From positions 1 through 46,738 of the forward strand of contig JACGCK010000304.1 of assembly GCA_014925825.1 (NCBI GenBank): DNA of 46,738 bases, in the 5' to 3' direction. The notes beneath the pieces are model-generated. The model was given only the letters and a program-made list of their open reading frames with translations. It was not told the DNA's origin and ran no database searches. Within the stretch, counting starts at the first letter, position 1. Each line of letters begins with the position of its first letter. This document shows positions 10,992 through 20,814 of this stretch, in pieces. The translations under genes were made by a program, and so were the position numbers. This stretch comes from Pholiota molesta (Eukaryota > Basidiomycota > Agaricomycetes > Agaricales > Strophariaceae).

Positions 10992-12187
10992 GCAACTCGA
11001 ACATTGCTCGAACGACTCGAACGTCACCGACATCGACCGTTCACTTGGGCACGAAGCTTATCGAACTTGGGCATAATTTGTTTTGCGAGGATCTTTTTGA
11101 TCTCCTGTACCTAGGACGGGCTCTTGGTTGTTTTCCCCTAGTTCGAAAGTTGTCTCGTCTACGAATCCCGATACCCGCGCGTGAGCTCGAGCTGCGCTCA
11201 GCGGCTGTGCACCTGCGATATCTGGAGCTTGTCTGGTCCTGGATCATTCTGACTCGCTTGATCCCCGAGCTGGCAGATGCACGAACGCGCCTCCTTTTCA
11301 CTGGGATATAATTCATTGGGTGGATCTGGGAAGGTTATCATTTCTGGAACACCATGCTGTGGACAGGGGAGCTTAATGAGCCGCGCTGGATTAGTGACTA
11401 GCAAGTTGCGGAGTATGGAAATGTAGTCACCATGCTGAAAGCATTGGTCCCCCACATCCACTTTTAACCATAAAAGGAATGTTGGTACGAACGGGATCAA
11501 TCAACAGATGCAAACAGTAGCTTGACCGACGAACTACCACAAATGTTGTGTCGAAATCTGAGAAACTTATTGACATTTGTTGTGCAAAGGCTTCGGCTCG
11601 TGATGCAAAACCTCATATGCCGCTGCCTCCCCACCAAGTCCCCACTGCTCCCCGGGCCAGTGCGTCCCTTCTTCAGAACTTACTGGCGCAAAATAATTAG
11701 TAGTTCTGCCACATAATAAATTGCCTGAAAATTTTTTGTGCATATAAGTAATAATCAGACTTTTAATGTCAGTCTAGGATTGGTCTAGGATCTAGTCAAG
11801 ATCTAGTAATCTGACCACTTGATCTTGGATCTTGGCCCACAACATTTTATATAGGCATCCCAAGACCAAGCATGGCGGGTATGGCCGCCAGCGAGGTCTG
11901 CCAACATGAAATGTCTATGCTTCTTAACAGTACAAGTGATAATCAATAGTTCTAATGTAAAATTCAATCATATTGATTATGATGAACCTGAATGTTATAC
12001 CGTACATAAGGATTAGAATGAAATTTATTATGGCAATTTCTTGATTAAATAGAAAGCAAGCATGGTGTCGAGGAGACCGAAGGTCGACCTTTTTATATCA
12101 GTCAAAGGTGTATTAGAGCAAGCCTGAATTGTGATAATAAACATTGTCAGAAAGGAGTGCTCAAACACTACTTGTATGTAAAAATGT
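10992..12187. other. gene-poor stretch, AT-rich to the right
   Basis: No spliced gene could be built. A minus-strand open frame at 11198-11500 has a protein-like stretch (PEMITFPDPPNELYPS) but no partner exons or known motif. 11700-12000 is AT-rich with repeated TCTAGGAT/GATCTAG-like words. Confidence 0.4.
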
Positions 12188-13775
12188 CTACAAGTGGGGA
12201 ATGAATGTGGTCCATTCAATGGTTTGGAGGGCGGAAGAAGGCAGTGAGCGGAGTTCAGTGAGGGAGATTATAAGAAGTATGATGTGTGCAATGGGATAGA
12301 GAATTGATAGAGAAGGCCTCCAATGAGCGTCGGAATGCCGAAGATCATAAGCAAAATGTCTTGATCAATGAATTCAGCATAGGCAAAGAATCCCATAAAT
12401 ATGGGTTCGGCAGTTATGATAGTTGCAGAAACCCCCCACAGCCACATTTCTTGACGCGATGAAAAGTCGAGAAACCAGCTGGGGATCAGATGCACAGAAC
12501 CAAAGAGGGCGCCTATTGCCGCAGTGGCATATGCTGTTTCGTACCCACGAATGTTCCCTGCTGAGTAGAACATTCCTACCCGCATCTTGGTCACTGTAGC
12601 GTCTCCTATCATCTTCAACAACGGCAGAAGAAGCGCGTGAAGTATTCGGGAAGGTAGGCGCCAGAGAAGCCTTGGAGAGTGGGCATGTTCCTCCATTTCT
12701 TGGCGTAATTTGCGTCGCAGCCAGCTCTCTATTCCGGGTGCGGCCTGTCGTAACAGTGGATTTGACTTGTTATCTGCTTCTCCGGATGTGCCATTACCCA
12801 TGGTGCTTGATTCAACGGAACCCTCGCTTGTATATTTTTTTCTTTCGAGAAATACCGGTCGGCAAACATTTTGAGGCTTGTCCCACCATAGACTGTAGGT
12901 AATAACATTGAGCATTGCGAATCCCAGCGTTACGACTTCGAGTTCTGTGACTGGGAGTCGTTGCGACCATCGCGCAATGCATTGCACGACGAACCAGGTT
13001 GTTTGTAAGATAATAAACAGCTTTGAGATGGGGTCGCCTTTGCTTCGATCTTTGATGTCTTCTTCAGTGATTCTTGGTGGATCGATCACTTTTTGCTGTA
13101 TATTCCATATGAGTTCTCTCTTGTTTTTGACAGTCCCTCGGGTATCATTAACAAGTGTCTGAATTGGTCTTCCGCTTTCACAGAGCATAAAGCCACCCAT
13201 CTGAAGAAAGAATCCATGCGCCACTGTCCATTGTGGCCCCTTGCCTTCTTTCAACGGTAGCGGTAAAGGAGAATCTTGAAAGACTTCACAGATGGTAACA
13301 AAAATGGCCTGAAACCATCCTTTGAACTTTTCCAACGGGGTCATTTGTCTTGATTCCAGCAATAAACCATTGATATCTGTGACATATCAAGTGGTAAGTA
13401 AATCGTCCTTCACTTAGAAAATTCAAAGACCTTTGTTATACTTGTCCATAATATTTCTCGCAGCCATACGCTGATTCATTGCCCAATAGGTCATCAACTC
13501 CGGAGCTAACAAGGCACCTATCGTGATTGTCACCCGGCGCTTGAAGCACGTCCACCCAGAATCCGTTACTGCAGGAATATTTGGATGGACGGCGGACCAG
13601 GTGCACGCGAAGCCAAGCAGCTGATGACGATGTCGTTCACGCTGCGCTGACCGAAGTGGCCCTGGGGATCGCGGATATCGAGCGCAGGAAATGGATTGGG
13701 GGGTTCTGATGGCGAAGGGAGAGGGATGCTATGCAAGGTGCGAATTACTGTGAAGAGGAAAATGATGATGAGCAT
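12188..13775 (-). pseudogene. multi-pass membrane protein, family copy B (two frame breaks)
   Basis: Paralog of copies A and C. The ATG at 13775 begins a leader (MLIIIFLFTVIRTLHSIPL) that aligns with copy C. Exon 1 is 13775-13431, the intron is 13430-13377 (54 nt), and the main frame of exon 2 runs from 13376. Relative to copy A about 7 nt are missing near 13610, within the CTGCTTNGCN...TTCGCGTGCACC region, which throws the leader out of frame. A second shift near 12300 moves the tail (LTELRS...ALQTIEWTTFIPHL, ending at 12188) out of frame, so the main frame stops early at 12268. Conserved blocks remain: TWFVVQCIARW, LPVTELEVVTLGFAML, LWWDKPQNV. The central loop is shorter than in A and C. 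It lies head-to-tail with copy C. The 7-nt loss is hard to explain by sequencing error, so decay is more likely here. Confidence 0.75.
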
Positions 13776-14268
13776 GTCGGTAGCCTTCTTGTAAAGGCGT
13801 CGACGTAGACTCCAGCTATATAAGTATCCTCGAATGTTGGTGATTGTGAGGCTCGGGTTTGAATTCGTCCAGTCCTCGTCGTCCTGGCTGAAGGCGATAG
13901 TCGACAGCGGAATGCTGTGTGCGGCCCGATAGCATCGCAATATAATGTAGACGCTGCCATGTATATTTAGCCTTATCAATGCTTGTCTTTTAGCGCCAAG
14001 GACAGGACAAGCGCTGACAAACTTGCTGATTTTTGGCTCCGAGTATTATGGGGAAATGAGACTCAAAGGTATAAGATAAATCTGGAAGTGGTTGGTGCTC
14101 GGCGTATGAGAGTGACAGCACATATGTAACTTCTCCTTCCACACCTCATCACTAGAACCCTCGAACAGATGCTCTCCGCCGTTGTCATATACCAAATTAT
14201 ACGCATAGATTTGACTCATGACCGGCATATAAAACAAACATCCAAAATACTCATATGTAAAAGGGTAG
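13776..14268. other. spacer between membrane copies B and C
   Basis: It contains the upstream region of copy B and the 3' region of copy C. No separate gene or repeat is visible. Confidence 0.5.
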
Positions 14269-15971
14269 CTAAATATGTGGAATAAAAGAAGTCCATTCGA
14301 TCGTTTGAAGGGCAGCAGGAGATAGCGAGCGAAGGGATGTGAGGGAAATTGACAAGAGTACGATGCGGGAAATGAAGTATAAAGGTAACATCATAAACAA
14401 GAAAGTCCTGAAGGTGCTCTCCCAAGATGATTTTTTACGATAAAAATATTCCCAGAGGTTTAAGAATATAGGTCCCACCGTGATGACAGTCGCAGAAGCC
14501 CGCCAAAGCCACATCTCTGGCACGGATGCAAAATCGAGAAACCAGCTCGGGATCAGATGCACTAACCCGAAGTGGACGCCGATAATTGTAGTCATCCCGT
14601 ACACCGTCCTATCTTCCAGCGCGCGAGAGTAGAACATCGCCACACGTAGATCTCCCGGTTCCAGATGCGGGTGGTCGTGGTCTACGACCTTGCCTAGGAG
14701 ACGAAGCATGCCCTCGCTGAAGCGGAAGGGTATAATGTAAAGACCCATCCAGACCGGCGCAGAGGAGCCATGCTTAGACTTCTCAACGTATTCATGAACC
14801 TTGTGGTGTATATCGCGTTCCGACTTGGCATTATCTGGAATCGAGGCCTCAGAATCCGCACGAAGATGAGCTACAGTTATTTTTGGCTCTTGGGCGCTCG
14901 AATAGCCAGAGATCTCGCGAATTTCGCATTGTATATCGCTTTCCGGCTTGGAATTTTTGGGAATCGAGGTCTTCTCCGAGTCCGCTTGAACCACAGCCAT
15001 TTCTGTTTCTTTCGTGCTCGAATTGTCAAATATTTCTCGTGGAATTCGGCGCTTAATTTCAAGAAACACTGGTCGGTCAACGTTTTGAGGCTTATGCCAC
15101 CATAAACCATAGGTAATGCCATTGAGCATCGCGAAACCCAACGTGACGACTTCGAGTTCGGTGACAGGAAGATGGCTGAACCATCGCGTGATACACTGGG
15201 CAATGAACCACGTCGTTTGCAAGATAATCAGCGTTTTCGAAATGGCGTCGTTCTTGCTGCGGTCTTGAATGTCCTCTTCCGTGATGAGTGGTCGATCAAC
15301 TTGAATAATTCTATTCTCCATGTTCCAGCTGATGCCATGCTCTTCCCAATAGACGTTTAGTGTCTGGACTGGTCGGCCTCCTTCAGACAGCATGAAGCCT
15401 CCCATCTGAAAGAAGAAACTGTGCGCGAGAGTCCATCGTGGTACGTCATCGGCCTTCCGTATGGGCGGCAGAGGGGAGTTTCGAAATCTTGCACGTATAC
15501 TGCCAATAACAGAAACGGGCTCCTGTGTTTCTTGGCCAAGTTCGTCTGCGCAATTCATATATAAGCCATTCGTGCTTCTCTTGCTCAAAATAATATATGA
15601 AGCCCACCTGTCGCCAGACTCGCATTGTAAATATTCGCAATCTTCCTCGCGGCCAGACGCTGCCTCAGCGCCCACGCCGTGATCGCCTCGGGCAGGAGCA
15701 GGGCGTACACCAGCATCGCGAACTGGCTCTTGCAGCGCGTCCACGCGCCGTCCGTCGTCGCCGGGATATTCGGGTGCACCGCGGACCATGTGCACGCGAG
15801 GATGGTCGTGGAACAGCTGAGGAGGATGTCGCTGACGGCGCGCGCGCCGAGGTGGGCTTGCGTGTCGCGCGTGTCGAGAGCGAGACAGGCAGCAGGGGTG
15901 TCGGGCGGCGGGGACAGCGGGACGCTGTGGAGGGTGCGTATCAACGCGAAGAAAAGCAGGATAATGAGCAT
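14269..15971 (-). CDS. multi-pass membrane protein, family copy C (intact)
   Basis: The intact member of the local family, 546 aa, function unknown. The ATG at 15971 gives a signal-like leader MLIILLFFALIRTLHSVP. Exon 1 is 15971-15608, the intron 15607-15546 (62 nt, GTGGGC...GCGCAG), exon 2 15545-14269; total 1641 nt, in phase. After the leader comes CTWSAVHPNIPA, then WTLAHSFFFQMGGFMLSEGGRP, the core TWFIAQCITRW and LPVTELEVVTLGFAMLNGITYG, a long hydrophilic loop (residues about 290-380), and a C-terminal half with three strong hydrophobic stretches ending ALQTIEWTSFIPHI. About six membrane passes are likely. The loop contains an imperfect tandem duplication (separate entry). Families like this occur as many diverged copies in Agaricomycetes, usually listed as hypothetical; I know of no assigned role. 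Confidence 0.85.
14779..15036 (-). repeat. imperfect tandem duplication inside the loop of copy C
   Basis: Unit 1 (15036-14917) and unit 2 (14916-14779) encode related segments: SSTKETEMAVVQADSEKTSI with PKNSKPESDIQCEIREI, and SSAQEPKITVAHLRADSEAS with IPDNAKSERDIHHKVHE. Copies A and B lack it, so the loop expanded in copy C alone. Confidence 0.75.
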
Positions 15972-17135
15972 GGGGCTCCTAGATGTATTGATAGGTGGAT
16001 ATCGTGTAGAGCAGTGGGTCTGCAGGGGGAGAAGTACTTCTCTAGACCGAATCTGCACTAGTTATATCTTCAGTTATTGCTCGAATTCGTGCGTTGCTAA
16101 CTTCCACGTATACAGCTGTGCCTATCTTGGCTGCAGAGCGCTGCAGGACGACTGAACTGGATGCGCTAAACATAGGTGTTCTGAGGCATAGCTTTGATCT
16201 TCACATCCCAGGATTAAGACGAGGAAAGATGGTATGCTAAACAGCAGCAATGGATCGCTCGACTCGGAATTTTGAAGAGTCATGTATGTGTTTTGTGACC
16301 TGCACAATATCAATAACGACGCGCGGATAGATATGCTTATGGTATACTCGATTCCACAGTTTGCCTGCGAATAGCCAATTGTATTATGATACATGGAAAA
16401 CGTGGGTGTGCACCAGCGGCTATTAATGCTTACCTCGTCTCGCGCCATTCTGATTGGATTCCTGTGTTGGGTACCGGTAGACCTTGATGTAAATGTATGC
16501 ATACCACTGCGAACTTCCACGCAGTGCCACGAAGGAGCCACGACGCTCTGCCAGAACCATTGAGTGCCAAAACCAAATCACCGGTGCAGCCATTTCATTT
16601 CAGCGCAGAAGCTTCGGTGACATGGAGTCGCATTTCATTCAACTGCGGCGTTGCTAGTCACTAGTCAGATGGAACTTCGGAAGCACTGCCCTGTTCTTCT
16701 TCGTTCGACATTAAGTAGTCTTCTTGCCTATTCTGAGCCTTCCGCATGTCGCCCATATATGTAGCTCCTAGTGCATCAGCAAAACCAGTCATGTCGTCTC
16801 CATCAGAAAGTGCCGTGGTATTTACCTGTGGCTCTTGGCAAAAGCGATGTAGATGGTAGTGGCCAGAAAGTTCGACAGAGGAATAGACAAGGAACAGATG
16901 CCTTGAAGGTTTTCCGCAAATCAAAGAGTCTTATCGCCGGCCGTCATGTTGAGTGTTTCAGCATGCGTAGACCATCACGGAAGTAGTGCATTTCATACAA
17001 TACCCCCACAAAACTCAAATCCCAGATCGTCAAAAAGTTTTATCCGATAGCTTGACTGTTTTCATTGAAGGAATGGTAGAAGCACAAGCAAGGAAAGCAT
17101 CTATCAAATAATCCCAACCACCACTTACTCTGCTT
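15972..17135. other. intergenic region with one short protein-like fragment
   Basis: On the minus strand at 16661-16924 a frame ends in an acidic tail (SNEEEQGSASEVPSD), preceded in another frame by a hydrophobic stretch (LSNFLATTIYIAFAK) ending at a possible donor (CAG|GTAAAT near 16827). This may be the end of a small decayed membrane-protein gene, but I could not build a full model. Nothing else is supported. Confidence 0.35.
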
Positions 17136-18373
17136 ACAGAGCACTGGCACCTGTGCAATAAAAACAGAACGAGATGATTAGAATAACGTGCAGAGTTTGT
17201 GTGAATTAGATGACGCACCAGTGATGATATCCACCAGCTCGTTCGTGATTGCGGCTTGGCGACCACGGTTGTATTGCATCTGCAGACTGTTGATCATGTC
17301 CTTCGCGTTCTTGGAAGCATTGTCCATGGCATTGCGACTAGAAACAGAAAGCGACGCAGAAATGAGGATTTGAGAAATTAGAATTCCAGAAGGAAGTTGG
17401 ACGCACCGAGCACTCTGCTCGCAAGCGTGGGCCTCGGTAAGAGCGGCGTAGATGGCGTTGGCCAAAGAGAACTCGGCGAAGTCCTTGGTGGCGTCATCCT
17501 CGTTCTCGTAGACCTTGAAAGCGTCTGCGGCACAAAAAAGAGGATTGTTAAAACCCCGACCGCAAATGAGTGCACGCCAATCATTACGTACTGCTCTCCT
17601 TGAGGGCCTCCTCGCCCTTGACTTCCATCACAGTAGGCTCGTATGATAGAGCGGAAACGAACTTGTTGTACACGAGCACAACCGAGTCGTACTTGATGTT
17701 CTTCTGGATGATCAGGTCGGCAACGGCAGCGGCGTCAGCGAAAGTAGGAATGTCACGGCCGATTTGGTTGAATGTCATTTGGAGGTTGCCACCGACAACG
17801 CGGAGGAGCTGGGCCTTGGACTTGTCACCAACGACGACAATGGGTGAGTTGGGATCGACGGTGGCGTCGGTGCCTTCAACACCAGCGAGAGGAGAGTCCG
17901 CGACGTTGGCCAGTGCACGACGTGTGGCCTTGGACACAGAGGAGTGAATACCACCGCACAAACCCTTGTCGGAGGAGATGACGATGAACAGCTTGTTGGG
18001 GGTGGGCTTGTCGGAAGGAACGTGGGTGAATAGCTCTGCTCGCCGTCCTTTCAACACCACAGTTATGTACATAGCTCCAAACACACGCACCCTTGTTAGC
18101 GATACCGTACGCCTTTCCAGCCTCCATGGCCCGCTGGGCCTTGGCGAGCTTGCTGGACGCAATCATTTTCATCGACTAGAGCATCATACAGTCAGCCATA
18201 CACCGCCTGGGAGACACGGCGCGTCAGACCTTGGTGATTTTCTCGATGTTCTTGACGGACTTGAGACGGAGCTCGATCTCGCGGAGGGTGGCCATGTTCC
18301 TGGCGTTGGTGGGGGCGGCGCCGAGCGCCTGGGGCTGCGCAGCGGCGCGGGCGAGGGTACGGCGGGCGAGCAT
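17136..18373 (-). CDS. ATP3: mitochondrial F1-ATP synthase gamma subunit
   Basis: Central rotor shaft of F1 in the mitochondrial matrix, coupling c-ring rotation to ATP synthesis. 308 aa, near the family length. Exons: 18373-18230, 18175-18091, 18035-17592, 17524-17407, 17337-17219, 17152-17136; total 927 nt, in phase. An Arg/Ala-rich presequence ([13 protein letters not shown]) precedes the conserved N-terminal helix ([20 protein letters not shown], then [20 protein letters not shown]). The family motif [14 protein letters not shown] follows, and the C-terminal helix is [18 protein letters not shown], ending [12 protein letters not shown]. The final exon is only 17 nt. It is divergent to SUI3 with 163 bp between start codons. 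A decayed copy lies at 31.7-32.5 kb. Confidence 0.97.
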
Positions 18374-18536
18374 GGTGGAGGACGGGATTTTACGTTTTCT
18401 GCGCTGTTGGCAGCAGCCAGGTCGGGCACTCTCGGCTTTGCTCGTGTTTGTTCCCACGCCCGGCGGAGTTTCATTTCATTCATCATCGTCCCTCTGCGAG
18501 TCAGATATCGGCAGTGATCTTTACTGACCGTCCACC
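18374..18536. promoter_or_regulatory. shared divergent promoter of ATP3 and SUI3
   Basis: Only 163 bp separate the two start codons. Both are housekeeping genes, so a bidirectional promoter is likely. No clear TATA box is visible on either strand, which fits constitutive genes. Confidence 0.7.
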
Positions 18537-19912
18537 ATGGCGACTGAGGAACCGCTCTTCGACCCCTCGCTCAAGAAGCGCAAGAAAAAGAACGTCGTCT
18601 TCATCGAGGACCCCCTAGGGGCCGACGCCGATCCCACCAAACCCGCTCCCGAGACCATCGATGGTACCACCATCAATGGCGAGAGTGTAGATCTCGGACC
18701 AACCACCGCCCATGAGCTCATGGCGCAGGAGGCAAAGTCAGAAAAGCAGGATAAGGACTCGGAGGACTTCAAAGCGATGTTTGGAGACATGAAGAAGAAG
18801 AAAAAGAAGAAGGAGATCCCTATGGATTTCGTACGTCCATGAATTACATATCGGCTGCTCACAATACTTACATGATATCTAGGGCGAAGACTCCGGTACA
18901 TCCACACCTATTACCAAGGATGATGGTCCTGCACCAACAACAACAGAAGGGCCGACGATCACCGCCGACGACCTGGACTTCTCCGACATGAAGAAGAAAA
19001 AGAAGTCGAGCAAGAAAAAGGCCGCGTTCGATCTCGACGCCTTCGAGAAGGAGCTCACTGAATCCAAGAAGACCTCCAAGGCTGAGGGAGGCGACGAGGA
19101 AGAAGAGGAGGGTCCTGAGCCCGATGGCTCGCATCTGGACAACATCGACGAGGAGGAACTGGGTGAAGATCCATTTGCCCAAGGTGGGGATGCGCCAGTA
19201 GGACTGGACGCTGGTAACGAGCCCTGGCTAAAGACCGACCGTGATTACACATACCAAGAGGTGCGTGTTTCTGTCCATCTCCGCGTACATCTCTAACATA
19301 TCTTTTTTTCTGGTATAAAAATAGCTACTGACACGGTTCTACGCCTCACTACACGCCGCCAATCCCTCCCTCCTCTCAAGCGCCTCCAAGAAGCGCTACA
19401 CCATCGCCCCACCCCAACTCTTCCGCGAAGGCAACAAGAAATCAATCTTTGCCAACGTCACCGATATCTGCAAAAAGATGCATCGTCAAGTACGTTCTTC
19501 TTATATCCCTTACTCATAATCGACTTATTCAACACAAATTTTCTATAGCCCGAACACGTCATCCAATACCTCTTCGCCGAAATGGGTACGACTGGAAGTG
19601 TCGACGGTGCCGGACGGCTGGTCATCAAAGGTCGTTTCCAACAGAAACAAATCGAGAACGTGCTACGCCGCTACATGGGTACGTTCCCCTCACATCTCCT
19701 TCCACGCATCCTGATCCTGACATCTCTTTTCCCTCTTCCCAGTCGAATACGTCACCTGCAAGACCTGCAAATCGCCCGACACCCTCCTCACCAAGGAGAA
19801 CCGCATCTTCTTCATGGCGTGCGAGTCGTGCGGCTCCAGACGGTCCGTCAACGCCATCAAGAGCGGTTTCCAGGCGCAGGTCGGGAAGCGCAGCAAGAAC
19901 AAGACGGGCTGA
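18537..19912 (+). CDS. SUI3: translation initiation factor eIF2 subunit beta
   Basis: Beta subunit of eIF2, which carries initiator Met-tRNA to the 40S ribosome with GTP. 378 aa. Exons: 18537-18830, 18883-19260, 19325-19489, 19549-19678, 19743-19912; in phase. It has the lysine blocks that bind eIF5 and eIF2B-epsilon (KKRKKK near residue 13, a run of seven K near residue 87, [10 protein letters not shown] in exon 2). The conserved core [25 protein letters not shown], and [15 protein letters not shown] lies in exons 2-4. A C-terminal C4 zinc ribbon (CKTC...CESC, exon 5) is complete. Typical of the family in length and order. Confidence 0.97.
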
Positions 19913-20297
19913 GCGCCCTCTTCCTTGTGTCGCGCTGGCTGGCTTTCCTTCTTCCGTCTCTGTGCCTGTGGGGACGGTGCGAATGGAGTCCGTATACACT
20001 ATGTCGTCTTTAGATATATATTACTGGTGTGTTTATAGGCAACCGTGAGTGGAAGATGGCGCTGTTGGTTTACTTAGAGCATCGCGTGTTGGATATGCGC
20101 AAATCCACTTATTTTCTCTTTTTCCATCGTTCAGGAATGACGTTTATGATCCCTCCATTCATTGAAATTTGAAAGCCGTTTGTATGAGTTAGGCTGTCGC
20201 GCGCCGTCAGCGCTGCCTAGCCATCTATCGTCGCTACTTATCGTTGGTTGGGAGACTTACCTATATAGAATTGGGGACATCCCTGTTGCTTGTTAAC
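19913..20297. other. 3' region of SUI3 and tRNA upstream region
   Basis: No gene seen. It must contain the SUI3 polyadenylation signals and the short 5' flank of the tRNA gene. Confidence 0.5.
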
Positions 20298-20399
20298 GCC
20301 TCCTTGGCTCAGTTGGTTAGAGCGCAGGTCTCATAGCAATATGAATAACACTCGTGTTATGCAATCCTGAGGTCGCAAGTTCGAACCTTGCAGGGGGCA
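20298..20399 (+). tRNA. tRNA-Met(CAU), elongator, with a 28-nt intron
   Basis: The acceptor arms GCCTCCT and AGGGGGC pair (one G-T), D arm GCTC/GAGC, anticodon stem CAGGT/TCCTG with the T-T closing pair also seen in yeast elongator tRNA-Met, loop CTCATA+A with anticodon CAT, T arm GCAAG-TTCGAAC-CTTGC, discriminator A. The intron 20336-20363 sits one base after the anticodon (after position 37), the canonical place. The mature tRNA is 74 nt before CCA addition. Initiator tRNA is unlikely, because the T loop has the normal TTCGAAC. Confidence 0.95.
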
Positions 20400-20420
20400 T
20401 TCACAATTGGATTATTTCAA

Positions 20421-20424
20421 TTTT
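20421..20424 (+). terminator. RNA polymerase III T4 stop of the tRNA
   Basis: First TTTT after the tRNA, 22 nt past the discriminator base. Confidence 0.55.
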
Positions 20425-20814
20425 GCAAATTTTAGCTTTTGCTGCTTGCATGAAATCATGAACTTTTTACATGAGACTGCAGGCATATACGACTGAGTTG
20501 GCCTGAAAGCGTGAAAAGGCTTTATACCGGATAGGTAACGACAACCATATCCGCGGAAGTCGCACACCAAGATTCTGGATTCATGCCGGACATCCTTCTG
20601 ATATCATATAGAAATTATATCCTAGATCATAGTACATACGCATATGTATAGTGATTGCATGGTTTATGAATACTTGTTTGTGCATACGCCCTGGAAGCAG
20701 AATGTCGAAGGCAAAGAAGAGCAGGAGAAAGCAGTAGAAAGCAAAAATGACACAAAAAAACAAAGCAAAGCAACAGTCATGAAAAGAGCACATTCCAAAT
20801 GTCCAACTTATAAA
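20425..20814. other. spacer between tRNA and serine-rich protein gene
   Basis: AT-rich, no gene seen. The right part is the 3' flank of the minus-strand gene that ends at 20815. Confidence 0.5.

Noticed and set aside
9969..11114. Short frames within the foldback arms
   Set aside because: The same words appear in both arms as mirror copies; they arise from the inverted repeat and carry no domain.
16661..16924. Independent 87-codon gene on the minus strand
   Set aside because: The start region is not coding-like, and the hydrophobic part lies in a different frame from the acidic tail; kept only as a possible scrap.
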